In this document: one piece after another, positions 24,497-31,304 of the stretch
How the letters are laid out: each line of letters starts with the position of its first letter
How positions within the stretch are numbered: the stretch's first letter is position 1
IMG/VR virus record: IMGVR_UViG_3300023174_000413
Location: 1 to 34,173 of that record
Reading direction: 5' to 3' (one strand)
From: a virus
DNA: 34,173 nucleotides
Notes under the pieces: generated by a model
Told to the model about the DNA's origin: nothing
Database searches by the model: none
What the model saw: only the letters and a program-made list of their open reading frames with translations
Made by a program: the position numbers and the translations under genes

Positions 24497-25456
24497 ATGG
24501 CAAAAAAGCCAATCATCTCTGACCAAGAGTTTCTTGAGTTATGGGAGCAGCACAACAGTGCCATAAAGGTTGCAAGAATAGTAGGCATCTCTGAACGACA
24601 CGCTCACACCAAAAGGCGACAAATCGAAGGAAGGCTGAAGGTAGAACTCACCAGCAATGGATTGCAGCCACACGTCCAGAAAGCAAGGCACTATGCCGGT
24701 CTTACAGACGGGATAGCCCTAGTCTTCTCAGACGCACACTTCTGGCCTGGGATCAGAACGACTGCTTTCAAGGGCTTGCTATGGGCGATAAGCACCCTTA
24801 AACCGCACGTTGTAGTTGCCAACGGCGATATCTTTGATGGTGCAGCTATATCTAGATTTCCACGCATAGGGTGGACGCATAGGCCAAACGTGAAGCAGGA
24901 GTTAGATGCATGCCAAGAGGCTATGAGGGAGATCGAAGAGGCTTGTAACAAGGCAAGACACCATACTCAACTGGTGTGGCCGATAGGGAACCACGATAGC
25001 CGTTTTGAGACCCGTTTAGCCCAGTCTGCACCAGAGTTTGAGAACGTGCAGGGTACATCTCTCAAAGATCATTTCCCGAAATGGCATCCATGCTGGAGTT
25101 GTTGGCTGTCGGACGAGGTTGTCATTAAGCATAGGTATAAAAGTGGAGTTCATGCAACACACAACAATACCGTTGGGTCAGGCACGAGCATCGTAACTGG
25201 GCACCTGCACAGTCTTAAATGCACGCCCTACGGAGATTACCGGGGAACCCGTTGGGGGGTCGATACCGGAACATTGGCAGAGATAGATGGTCCCCAGTTC
25301 TTGGATTATTTGGAAGACAGTCCAGTCAACTGGCGGTCTGGCTTTGCTGTCCTGACCATGAAAGACAACAAATTGTTGTGGCCTGAGTTGGTCAGCAAAC
25401 ATTCCGAGGGTATCATTGACTTTCGAGGGGCGCTCATTGATGTGAGTACGCTGTGA
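24497..25456 (+). CDS. Metallophosphoesterase with N-terminal HTH
   Basis: A 319-residue calcineurin-like phosphoesterase. The five metal-site motifs are visible in order: SDAHFW (D79/H81), NGDIFDG (D111), GNHD (N165/H166), a histidine near 219-222 (HATHN), and GHLHS (H236/H238). Residues about 8-45 read as a helix-turn-helix (NSAIKVARIVGISERHAHTKRR), so the enzyme probably has a DNA- or RNA-contacting head. The substrate is not predictable; such enzymes include nucleases and cyclic-nucleotide or protein phosphatases. It ends overlapping the next start. Confidence 0.87.
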   Translation: MAKKPIISDQEFLELWEQHNSAIKVARIVGISERHAHTKRRQIEGRLKVELTSNGLQPHVQKARHYAGLTDGIALVFSDAHFWPGIRTTAFKGLLWAISTLKPHVVVANGDIFDGAAISRFPRIGWTHRPNVKQELDACQEAMREIEEACNKARHHTQLVWPIGNHDSRFETRLAQSAPEFENVQGTSLKDHFPKWHPCWSCWLSDEVVIKHRYKSGVHATHNNTVGSGTSIVTGHLHSLKCTPYGDYRGTRWGVDTGTLAEIDGPQFLDYLEDSPVNWRSGFAVLTMKDNKLLWPELVSKHSEGIIDFRGALIDVSTL

Positions 25457-25674
25457 AGAAGTTTCCAAATTTAAGTGTTGGCAGGGGTGAGAAGTTGCCT
25501 GCCAGCAGAGGTGCTGGACTGACTGCCAAGGGTAGAGCTAAGGCTCGTGCTGCGGGATCTAACCTACAAGCCCCTACCAAGTCAGGACCGCGCCACAAAA
25601 GTTTCTGTGCAAGAAGTGCCGGGTGGACCGGCGAAAGAGGAAAAGCCGCAAGGAGGCGCTGGGGATGTCGTTAG
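25453..25674 (+). CDS. DUF6321-like small basic protein
   Basis: A 73-residue basic protein. The pattern KLPASRGAGLTAKGRAKARAAGSNLQAP followed by HKSFCARSAG and a C-terminal RRWGC is the family I recall as DUF6321, small Lys/Gly-rich proteins found in many phages, including cyanophages. The motif quoted here spans residues about 14-42 and 47-73. The start is a GTG sharing bases with the preceding TGA. The end overlaps the methyltransferase start by 10 bases. Function is unknown. Confidence 0.75.
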   Translation: MKKFPNLSVGRGEKLPASRGAGLTAKGRAKARAAGSNLQAPTKSGPRHKSFCARSAGWTGERGKAARRRWGCR

Positions 25675-26294
25675 CAACTATTCATCGTCAGAAAACAGGT
25701 AAAGTTTCTGACAAGTGGTCATCGTATCTAGACTTTTATGACGACAGATTTTTCTACTTGCAAGACAGTCAGGTCAGCATTTTAGAGATAGGCGTCCAGA
25801 ACGGTGGCTCACTAGAAACGTGGGCGAAGTACTTTTGGAATGCCGAGAAGATCGTCGGGATTGACGTAGACCCCAAATGCGCTGACCTCAAGTTTGAGGA
25901 TAAGCGTATTGAAGTCATCGTTGGTGATTCCAAGACAACTCACATTGATAGCACATTTGATATCATCATTGACGACGGATCTCATCAGTCAGACGATATG
26001 ATTGAGAACTGGAACGTCTGGTGGCCTAAACTCAACAACGGCGGTTTGTACGTTGTAGAGGACTTCCACACAATGTGGATGCCTGGGTATGGGAATAACG
26101 CTATACGCTTCTTCTCTGGCTTTATAGCGGCTGTCAACGCACAGACCAAGACTAACCATCAAGTCAGGCGTTTAGAGTTTACGAACTCGATAGTGATGCT
26201 AGAGAAGGGAGAGCCGGTTCTTGGTGATCGACTGATCACTGGTAGTGTTGCTTATGTAAACCCAGACGTTATAGGTATCAGAGATGGCAAATAA
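25665..26294 (+). CDS. SAM-dependent O-methyltransferase-like protein
   Basis: About 209 residues of class I methyltransferase fold: motif I EIGVQNGGS (41-49) binds the methionine moiety, GIDVD (65-69) supplies the acidic loop, IIDDGSH (101-107) and YVVEDFHT (129-136) follow. This set resembles demethylmacrocin/capsule-type O-methyltransferases acting on sugars. I start it at the ATG at 25665, which has a perfect AGGAGG eight bases upstream; an earlier GTG at 25623 lies well inside the preceding gene. It may methylate a glycan made with the two glycosyltransferases. Confidence 0.82.
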   Translation: MSLATIHRQKTGKVSDKWSSYLDFYDDRFFYLQDSQVSILEIGVQNGGSLETWAKYFWNAEKIVGIDVDPKCADLKFEDKRIEVIVGDSKTTHIDSTFDIIIDDGSHQSDDMIENWNVWWPKLNNGGLYVVEDFHTMWMPGYGNNAIRFFSGFIAAVNAQTKTNHQVRRLEFTNSIVMLEKGEPVLGDRLITGSVAYVNPDVIGIRDGK

Positions 26295-26415
26295 AGGTCT
26301 GTACTACAACATCAACCGGCGTAGAAAACTTGGACTTCCTGCGAAAAGGCCGGGGCAGAAGGGTTACCCAACTGCCTCAGCCTTCCGTAGATCTGCCAGA
26401 ACGGCTAAGAAATAA
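26284..26415 (+). CDS. Small basic phage protein (KGLYYNI type)
   Basis: A 43-residue basic protein starting MANKGLYYNINRRRKLG and ending TASAFRRSARTAKK. It matches a pattern of tiny phage proteins (KGLYxNIxxKRxRI ... AFxxAARTAKK) known from T4-like cyanophages and others, with no assigned role. It overlaps the methyltransferase end by 11 bases and is the last gene of the rightward block; three bases later the convergent gene ends. Confidence 0.68.
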   Translation: MANKGLYYNINRRRKLGLPAKRPGQKGYPTASAFRRSARTAKK

Positions 26416-26418
26416 GGA

Positions 26419-26655
26419 TCAGACAGTTTGTTCGTCGATCTCTTCTGCTTCTTCCTCTACCTCTTCGCCGTCCTCTTCGTCGTCATCTTGCTCATGCACT
26501 TGGAACAGCGCGTCCATAGTGGAGGAGAAGAGGCTTCCCAAAGTGAACTCGTTGATGTTAGAGGCTTTGGCAACCAAGAACGAGACTGAGAATAGTGCGT
26601 GCAGCGCATCAACAGGCTCTGAATCATTGATTGCGTCAAGTATCTGATCTTTCAT
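26419..26655 (-). CDS. Acidic-tailed small hypothetical protein
   Basis: A 78-residue protein with a helical N-terminal half and a very acidic C-terminus (EQDDDEEDGEEVEEEAEEIDE, about 54-74). GGAG lies eight bases before the ATG. It is the last gene of the leftward block. Extreme acidity is seen in DNA-mimic inhibitors and in regulators of DNA-binding proteins, but no homologue is recognised, so this is only a suggestion. Confidence 0.65.
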   Translation of the reverse strand: MKDQILDAINDSEPVDALHALFSVSFLVAKASNINEFTLGSLFSSTMDALFQVHEQDDDEEDGEEVEEEAEEIDEQTV

Positions 26656-26666
26656 AACAAACTCCG

Positions 26667-27398
26667 TTAAGGTGCGGGGATTAGGGAACCTTCGAAAAGG
26701 TAGCTGCCGTAGTGCCCAAGTCGTACCCAGGGTGCGGCATAGATGTTATACCCCTGCTTTCTTGCAATTGTGCAAAACGCGAAGTCCTCTGAGAGCAGTC
26801 TTGAATTCTCGACCATCACGGGGAAATACTCGTGCATCAGGTCTGGCTTGAACGTGCCTGCCGTATCCAACACGTCGTTGTGGTAGGTGGCTACGAATGG
26901 CTTCAGTCCAATGAATACGTCACGCTTGATGAGCATGAATCCAGTCCCACCGTTGACGATCTCCAGCGGCTCATTCTGCGGGACTGTGACCTCACCTTCT
27001 TGGCCTACTAGGTTTACCACCATCGCACCCGTGTGGTTCTTGAGCTGATCAACCGGAACACCAGCAGCGGCTGATAGTGCTACCTGCTGCCAGTTGATCT
27101 CCTTCTTGGGGTAGAGACCGCAGATAATGTCCTTGTCTGCTGCAACCATTGTCAGGATGTCTCTGGCATCAAACCGGATGTCAGCGTCGATGAACATCAG
27201 GTGAGTGCAGTCTGTCTTCAAGAACTGGTGTGCAAGACCGTTCCTGGCACGCTGGATCAATGACTCGTTGAACATGAAAGAGCAGGAGACTTCTACCTCT
27301 GACTGCTTGGCAATGCTCACCAGTGAAAGCATTGATTGCAGGTAGAAGCCGGTACACATCCCACCGTACATGGGAGTAGCTACAAATAAACTTGTCAC
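26667..27398 (-). CDS. Glycosyltransferase family 2-like protein
   Basis: A 243-residue GT-A-type enzyme. It shows ATPMYGG at the N-terminus, SLIQRARNGLAHQFL (47-61), the DxD motif FIDADIRF (69-76), CGLYPKK (93-99), NGGTGFMLIKR (149-159) and SEDFAFC (203-209), all hallmarks of a phage-borne glycosyltransferase group. It would transfer a sugar from an NDP-sugar. The start is a GTG overlapping the preceding TGA with GAGG upstream. It is expressed with recombination genes, opposite to the other glycosyltransferase, so it probably acts early, perhaps on DNA or host surface. Confidence 0.85.
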   Translation of the reverse strand: MTSLFVATPMYGGMCTGFYLQSMLSLVSIAKQSEVEVSCSFMFNESLIQRARNGLAHQFLKTDCTHLMFIDADIRFDARDILTMVAADKDIICGLYPKKEINWQQVALSAAAGVPVDQLKNHTGAMVVNLVGQEGEVTVPQNEPLEIVNGGTGFMLIKRDVFIGLKPFVATYHNDVLDTAGTFKPDLMHEYFPVMVENSRLLSEDFAFCTIARKQGYNIYAAPWVRLGHYGSYLFEGSLIPAP

Positions 27399-27703
27399 GA
27401 TATATCCTCGATTCTCATTACATATTTACCAGCGGAGTTCTTCCGCCACCCGTGTACTTCTATCCTGATCCCTGCTTCTCTGACCGTCCCTACCGTCTCA
27501 GATGCAGTGATCTTCTTGATGCGGTCTGACACTCCAGATGCTGTGACCTGGACTGCCAGAACCTCGTTCTTGCGGATAGCCAAGATGTCGCACCAACCCC
27601 AGAGATCCTGCCGTATCCGAGCGTGAGGATTCCACTTCTCGACTATGGCGCAGAGATAGCCTTGCTCACGCAGGTACTCTAAAGACCTCTGGGTGGGAGT
27701 CAT
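27395..27703 (-). CDS. PD-(D/E)XK nuclease-like protein, partly degenerate
   Basis: A 102-residue protein. N-terminal TPTQRSLEYLREQGYLCAIVEKWNPHARIRQDLWGWCDILAI then VLAVQVTAS (given here in pieces, residues about 2-55) has the restriction-enzyme-like core order: an acidic residue in WCDILAI and a second strand. The usual E-x-K is replaced by Q-V-T (AVQVT), as in a known phage subgroup. It therefore may bind DNA without cutting or use a shifted site. Overlaps both neighbours. Confidence 0.68.
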   Translation of the reverse strand: MTPTQRSLEYLREQGYLCAIVEKWNPHARIRQDLWGWCDILAIRKNEVLAVQVTASGVSDRIKKITASETVGTVREAGIRIEVHGWRKNSAGKYVMRIEDIS

Positions 27704-28032
27704 CAGAAAGGCACGTCACTATCGTCATCAACCGGCTTCTTGAATGTCCCACCATAAGGTTTGTAGGAAGCAGGCACTTCCTTGGGGGCATTATCTGCAA
27801 CCTCTTTGTCCTTGAAGTAGGTATTTTCTTTAACGGTGAAGTACTCTTTCCCGTTCCTAGCCATAGACTTCCAGATCGATAACTTCAGGGTTTGACCTTC
27901 GGTATACGATCTGGTTAGAACTAAATCACCATCCCAGTCTGGTTGATTAGGGTTCTTCTTTTGGGAGGGATCTTTGTAGAAAAGAGTTGCCTTGCCTGGG
28001 GTCACTGGATATTCGTTTTTGCCGTAGCTCAT
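27703..28032 (-). CDS. SSB-like protein with acidic C-terminal tip
   Basis: A 109-residue protein. The N-terminal two thirds, with LFYKDPSQKKNPNQPDWDGDLVL and LKLSIWKSMARNGKEYFTVKE (short pieces of residues about 17-70), resembles small OB-like phage proteins. The end DDDSDVPF matches the acidic tip of bacterial SSB, which recruits partners such as nucleases and polymerases. It stands next to RecT- and YqaJ-like genes, a standard partnership. Annealing or ssDNA binding is inferred from tip and context. Confidence 0.75.
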   Translation of the reverse strand: MSYGKNEYPVTPGKATLFYKDPSQKKNPNQPDWDGDLVLTRSYTEGQTLKLSIWKSMARNGKEYFTVKENTYFKDKEVADNAPKEVPASYKPYGGTFKKPVDDDSDVPF

Positions 28033-28074
28033 GAAAACCTCTGATGTTGATCTGACCTATACGATAGAATCCGC

Positions 28075-28899
28075 TTACAGTTCCTCCGATATCTCCGGGT
28101 CTGGCCCCTCCCTGATTGCGTTTGGGAGGTTCGATCCCTCCCCGATAAGAGCAGCCTTTAGCTGGATCTTGGCGAGAGCAGGCAGTGCTTCTATCTGCTT
28201 GTTGTTGGCCGTGAGAAGACTGGTGATCTTCTGCTTCTTCTCTTCTTCGGTGAACTTGGTGCTGTTGGTTATCTTCGCAACCATAGACCTAATGCCTTCC
28301 ATGTACTCGGTGAAATCCGGGTAGCCTTTGTAGACACTTCCGTCTGCGAGAAAGAGTGAGAACGGATGGTCTACCTTCTCCTCCTCTACAACGACCGCTG
28401 CGCCCATATCACGAGCCGGTTGGTGTGTAGGTATGTCCTGCACTTCTTCAGGCGTGTAGACGCCCAGCACAACGCCTGGGAAGACCGTCCTGATACCTTC
28501 CGATACCACCCTTGCTCTCAGCATCGCACGAGGATAGTTCTTCCAGTTGTCCTTACCGGTCAGTCCCGCCTTCCTGGCCTGCTCAAACGTCCAGGTGATG
28601 GTTGCAGAACCACCAGATGGATGTGAGAAAGTTGCGGTAACTTCCTCGTCAGTCAGAGTCTTCCACTCGACACGTCCACCCTGCTGCTGAAACCTTGCCA
28701 TCATGGTCTCTGCCTTGAGAGTAGGACGACCTTGGATGATGTGATAGTCACGCGCTGCGAGAGCAGGGTGATAGCCCTCTGCCTGGGCGATGAGCATGAG
28801 AGCAGTAGCTTGTTCTACTGTCTTCATCCCAAATAGTTGTGATTTAACGACAGCATTAGCCATCGTCTGTATTTGATCAACGGTGATTAACTGGCTCAT
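28075..28899 (-). CDS. recT: RecT-like single-strand annealing protein
   Basis: A 274-residue protein. The core (about 25-150) shows LMLIAQAEGYHPALAARDYHIIQGRPTLKAE, WTFEQARKAGL and NWKNYPRAMLRARVVSEGIRTVFPGVVLGVYTPEE (short parts of it), which is the RecT/Bet-type annealing domain. It anneals single strands produced by the exonuclease. The C-terminal 100 residues are acidic and helical. It lies between an SSB-like gene and a YqaJ-like exonuclease gene, as expected for a phage recombination module. Confidence 0.88.
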   Translation of the reverse strand: MSQLITVDQIQTMANAVVKSQLFGMKTVEQATALMLIAQAEGYHPALAARDYHIIQGRPTLKAETMMARFQQQGGRVEWKTLTDEEVTATFSHPSGGSATITWTFEQARKAGLTGKDNWKNYPRAMLRARVVSEGIRTVFPGVVLGVYTPEEVQDIPTHQPARDMGAAVVVEEEKVDHPFSLFLADGSVYKGYPDFTEYMEGIRSMVAKITNSTKFTEEEKKQKITSLLTANNKQIEALPALAKIQLKAALIGEGSNLPNAIREGPDPEISEEL

Positions 28900-29062
28900 T
28901 TTCTAATCCTTCACACATAAGATTGGCATATTCAGAAGCAGAATCCTTGATCATCTGTTTGCTTTGATGATGGTAGGGATTCTCTCGTTTGATGATAAAT
29001 GCGGCCATCGCAAGAGCACGATAGAGATGCCACACATCATCGTCATTGACTTCTTCATTCAT
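28877..29062 (-). CDS. Small hypothetical protein in recombination operon
   Basis: A 61-residue protein starting MNEEVNDDDVW. It is helical, Asn/Tyr/His-rich, with no Cys cluster or membrane segment. It overlaps the RecT-like gene by 23 bases and the exonuclease gene by 4, which supports a real coupled gene. No family is recognised. Confidence 0.6.
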   Translation of the reverse strand: MNEEVNDDDVWHLYRALAMAAFIIKRENPYHHQSKQMIKDSASEYANLMCEGLENEPVNHR

Positions 29063-29946
29063 TTGATAAGGAACCTTCTAGATCCGGGAACCTCCCGGAC
29101 AAACTGATCGTACATCTGAGGATAGGCTGCTTGGAATGCCTTGGGATCAAACTTCCTAGATCCCTTGGCTGACTTCCAGGTGACTAACACACTACCATCA
29201 ACAGCCGTTAGAACGTCCCTGTCGCGCATGAAACGCATCACTGCGAGCTTATGCTGCTCCTCAGCGTCTTCTATGCTCTTACGCTGTTCTGTGAGGCTAG
29301 AGAGCCTATCTAGGATAGATTCAAGTTCAGCACTAGCAGTGGCTACAGATGACTCAGACTGTGGAAAGAGCAACCGAGCCTGCTCGATAGTTTCAGGTTC
29401 AGGTTCTGTCTTGCTGGCAACGTAGCCCCACCATTTAGCGCACCACTTAACGTGGTCTAGCATCATGTCAGGAGTGACATCTACCGAGATTACTTGCAGC
29501 TCCTGGCCTCCCAGCAGGACAGCCAGATAGACCTTGCTGATCCCGTGAACGGTAGCCTCGTGGATACATTGGACACGATCAGCATCCGGCATGATCCCGG
29601 ACTCATCAAACTTCTTGCGTTGACTGCCGTTGTAGTTCTTGGCTTCAACCAGGAAACTTCCATCAGCAGAGATGAAGTCAAAGTGAGAACGTAGCCAAGG
29701 TTCTTTGGGATGAGTCATGGAGTAGTCAGCATCCTTGAGCTCAACCTGCAATCGTTCCTGCACGAGCCTGCCGATCACTGGCTGCATGACATGACCCATC
29801 TTGACGTTCTCCTTATCGGAGATGTCTTCAGGAATGATCTTGCCCTGCTTAACGAGGATAGCTTCTGCTGCTCGACCGTTAGCAGCCATCCTGGAGTCAC
29901 CGGACCACCAAGCAGAGTTACGGATCTCAGGGGTGAAGTCACTCAT
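29059..29946 (-). CDS. YqaJ-like exonuclease of the recombination module
   Basis: About 295 residues. I start it at the ATG at 29946 (MSDFTPEIRN): GAGGAG lies seven bases upstream; an ATG three bases earlier is also possible, and the longer GTG frame from 30003 only extends into the preceding gene. The lambda-exonuclease/YqaJ core is visible: GHVMQPVIGRLVQERL (51-66), HFDF (88-91, D90), LVEAKNYN (99-106, E101/K103). A helical coiled coil (about 190-240) follows. It probably resects DNA ends for the RecT-like protein. Confidence 0.87.
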   Translation of the reverse strand: MSDFTPEIRNSAWWSGDSRMAANGRAAEAILVKQGKIIPEDISDKENVKMGHVMQPVIGRLVQERLQVELKDADYSMTHPKEPWLRSHFDFISADGSFLVEAKNYNGSQRKKFDESGIMPDADRVQCIHEATVHGISKVYLAVLLGGQELQVISVDVTPDMMLDHVKWCAKWWGYVASKTEPEPETIEQARLLFPQSESSVATASAELESILDRLSSLTEQRKSIEDAEEQHKLAVMRFMRDRDVLTAVDGSVLVTWKSAKGSRKFDPKAFQAAYPQMYDQFVREVPGSRRFLIK

Positions 29947-30160
29947 CATTGATCTCCTCTTTTGGTTCCCAAAAAACAGCGGATTCCCCACACTTTCCCT
30001 CACCGGTGTTGACTAGGAACATCCGTTGGTTGAAGGCATAGGAGTACATCTTCCTGCCAGAGACGGGATGGATGTTGAAGAATGCAGCGCACTTGGCGAG
30101 CGTGAAGTCCGGGTCCCCATCGCGGGGCAGGAGATGTTTGCAGTGTATGCACAGTTTCAT
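29939..30160 (-). CDS. Small zinc-binding hypothetical protein
   Basis: A 73-residue protein. MKLCIHCKHLLP and LAKCAAFF in the first 30 residues, with a later KCGES, give four cysteines in a knuckle-like arrangement known from small phage zinc proteins (CxxCxx ... KC). It overlaps the exonuclease start by 8 bases and has AGGTGATCTT before its ATG. Function is unknown. Confidence 0.68.
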   Translation of the reverse strand: MKLCIHCKHLLPRDGDPDFTLAKCAAFFNIHPVSGRKMYSYAFNQRMFLVNTGEGKCGESAVFWEPKEEINDE

Positions 30161-30217
30161 AAGATCACCTATAGATAAGATACGAGAGACACGACTAGAA
30201 CAGAAAAAAAAAGACTG
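30161..30217 (-). promoter_or_regulatory. Gap with T-tract and a perfect TTGACA
   Basis: Reading the minus strand, TTGACA is followed by GTC and a run of nine T, then a spacer before the ribosome-binding site AGGTGATCTT of the zinc protein. A good -10 is not seen at the usual distance (CTAGTC at 17 bases). The T-tract could end the upstream gene's transcript, but no hairpin precedes it. I call it only a possible promoter or terminator remnant. Confidence 0.25.
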
Positions 30218-30388
30218 TCAATAGAGTTGTTGTTGCTTCACCTCCTTGTTGTCAGAAACCTCTTCATTCTTGCCCTTTTTAGGGCGATACAGGACTTCGT
30301 ACCGGCGACAGGCGCTACACCACCAGCGCTCTCTACCGTCAACAAGTGCACCTTTACTTATAAATCCACCACATTTACAAGTTAACAT
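30218..30388 (-). CDS. Small zinc-ribbon protein
   Basis: A 56-residue protein starting MLTCKCGGFISKG. CKCGG and WWCSACRRY form a CxC...CxxC zinc ribbon; the C-terminus is Lys/Glu/Gln-rich. I chose the ATG at 30388 because AGGAA lies about nine bases upstream and the longer frame adds 28 residues with no ribosome-binding site. It could bind nucleic acid. It lies at the downstream side of a long gene-free stretch. Confidence 0.62.
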   Translation of the reverse strand: MLTCKCGGFISKGALVDGRERWWCSACRRYEVLYRPKKGKNEEVSDNKEVKQQQLY

Positions 30389-30622
30389 TTCTACTGTTCC
30401 TGATCTGTAGGTAAAGAGAACTGCTGGAAGGTGGACGACACCTAGCCCTCCTAACGGACTAGATGCCTTCAATGCTGGACGGAGCCACGCATACCCGACA
30501 GTCGTTCGCTCCAGGGCACTATCTTCGCCACCCTGTCCGGTCTCTCAGAGCTTCCCCACAGTACCAGATATCCCCCATCCCCTGCCGTGTTGACCCCGAC
30601 GAGATGAGCGGTTGCGTGGACC
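30389..30622. other. Gene-free region with possible RNA structure
   Basis: No convincing gene lies here on either strand: frames that are open read through terminators or lack any ribosome-binding site. On the minus strand several pairings are visible: GGAGC...GGCTCC with flanking CTG...CAG, CAGGG...CCCTG, and CTAGTCC-GTTAGGA-GGGCTAG (30442-30462). It may be a structured leader of the genes ending at 26419, or a non-coding RNA, or control DNA. No clear promoter is found. Confidence 0.45.
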
Positions 30623-30689
30623 AAAAAAAAGACTTACTGCTGCACCCTGTGGAACCCCCAACGGCGGGGAAGGTGCATGAGTAAGTCTT
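30623..30689 (-). terminator. Long-stem minus-strand terminator or small RNA end
   Basis: On the minus strand AAGACTTACT (30689-30680) pairs with AGTAAGTCTT (30638-30629), a 3x3 internal loop follows, GCACC pairs with GGTGC (30676-30672 with 30646-30642), and an inner CCCC...GGGG stem closes it. An eight-T tract follows directly. It is a rho-independent terminator whose stem is far more elaborate than needed, so it may also be the 3' end of a small RNA. Confidence 0.72.
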
Positions 30690-30727
30690 CTCTGTCGCGT
30701 TCCACGGCAACGGGTAAACCCTAACAC

Positions 30728-30754
30728 AAAAAAAAACCCAGTGCAAGGACTGGG
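30728..30754 (-). terminator. Rho-independent terminator, minus strand
   Basis: On the minus strand CCCAGT-CCTTGC-ACTGGG (30754-30737) is a perfect 6-bp stem with a 6-base loop, followed by nine T (30736-30728). It lies 46 bases after the gene ending at 30800 and should end transcripts from the upstream leftward genes. A second terminator follows 39 bases later. Confidence 0.85.
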
Positions 30755-30759
30755 CTGAA

Positions 30760-30774
30760 CGGTCTCACAGACCG
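30760..30774 (-). other. Perfect hairpin beside the terminator
   Basis: CGGTCT-CAC-AGACCG is a perfect 6-bp hairpin with a 3-base loop. It lies between the stop at 30800 and the terminator at 30754. There is no T-tract, so it is probably a stabilising or processing hairpin. Confidence 0.5.
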
Positions 30775-30799
30775 AGAGGAGACAACCGAACAAACTAGA

Positions 30800-31075
30800 T
30801 CATATCAGGTCTGGCTCACCGATCTCGGCTCGGCGCTTGATCTTAGCAACCTCCACGACAGATCTACGTCCTACCCATCCACCTTCTGACTTATGAAACA
30901 GAGTACCGGGGTACTGGCAACGATTCTCTCTGATCATCTTGGCCTGGAAGTCAGGGGTGCAGTCTTCGCAGTAGGAGTGTGCGGGTGCAGGATGGGACAT
31001 TCTTGCTGCGTCAACCCAGCCTTTGAACTGCTTGGCAGTGTCGAAACACTTGGGTGTTGTCTTGTCGATTGCCAT
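30800..31075 (-). CDS. Hypothetical protein with Cys/His pairs
   Basis: About 91 residues starting MAIDKTTPKCFDTAKQF. It has HSYCEDCTPDFQAKMI in the middle and NRCQYP further on, giving a CxxC and nearby His and Cys, so zinc binding is possible. GGAG lies seven bases before the ATG at 31075; a longer frame runs back into the preceding gene without such a site. The C-terminus is Lys/Arg-rich. Family not recognised. Confidence 0.62.
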   Translation of the reverse strand: MAIDKTTPKCFDTAKQFKGWVDAARMSHPAPAHSYCEDCTPDFQAKMIRENRCQYPGTLFHKSEGGWVGRRSVVEVAKIKRRAEIGEPDLI

Positions 31076-31076
31076 T

Positions 31077-31304
31077 TCAAACTCCAACCTTGATTGTGCT
31101 GATCCAGTCATACGGGGCTGGCTGGGGGAAGAGCTGCTCATACGACACCTTCGCTTTTAGAAAGATTAACTCTTGCATGGTTTTGGTTTTTCCGCCGTAG
31201 GATACCCAGTGTCCGGGCTGCAGCAGGTGCGGAACGTACATGGCACGACCCAAATAGAAACAGGGTTGTAATACTTTCTTACGGGATTCTTTACGTTCTG
31301 TCAT
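31077..31304 (-). CDS. Small hypothetical protein
   Basis: A 75-residue basic protein starting MTERKESRKK, with GGAG eight bases upstream and an ATGA overlap with the preceding gene. It contains several aromatic residues (CFYLGRAMYVPHLLQPGHWVSYGG, about 15-38) and looks beta-rich. No family known. Confidence 0.6.
   Translation of the reverse strand: MTERKESRKKVLQPCFYLGRAMYVPHLLQPGHWVSYGGKTKTMQELIFLKAKVSYEQLFPQPAPYDWISTIKVGV

Noticed and set aside
28125-28141. tRNA T-arm look-alike GGAGG-TTCGATC-CCTCC
   Set aside because: No acceptor, D or anticodon arms fit around it, and it lies in the RecT-like coding end.
30442-30462. Anticodon-arm-like hairpin with a 7-base loop (TAG) on the minus strand
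   Set aside because: No T-loop TTCRA element or matching acceptor stem nearby, so no tRNA.
30463-30684. Rightward 73-codon frame
   Set aside because: It lies opposite the terminator structures, has no ribosome-binding site and no recognisable features.
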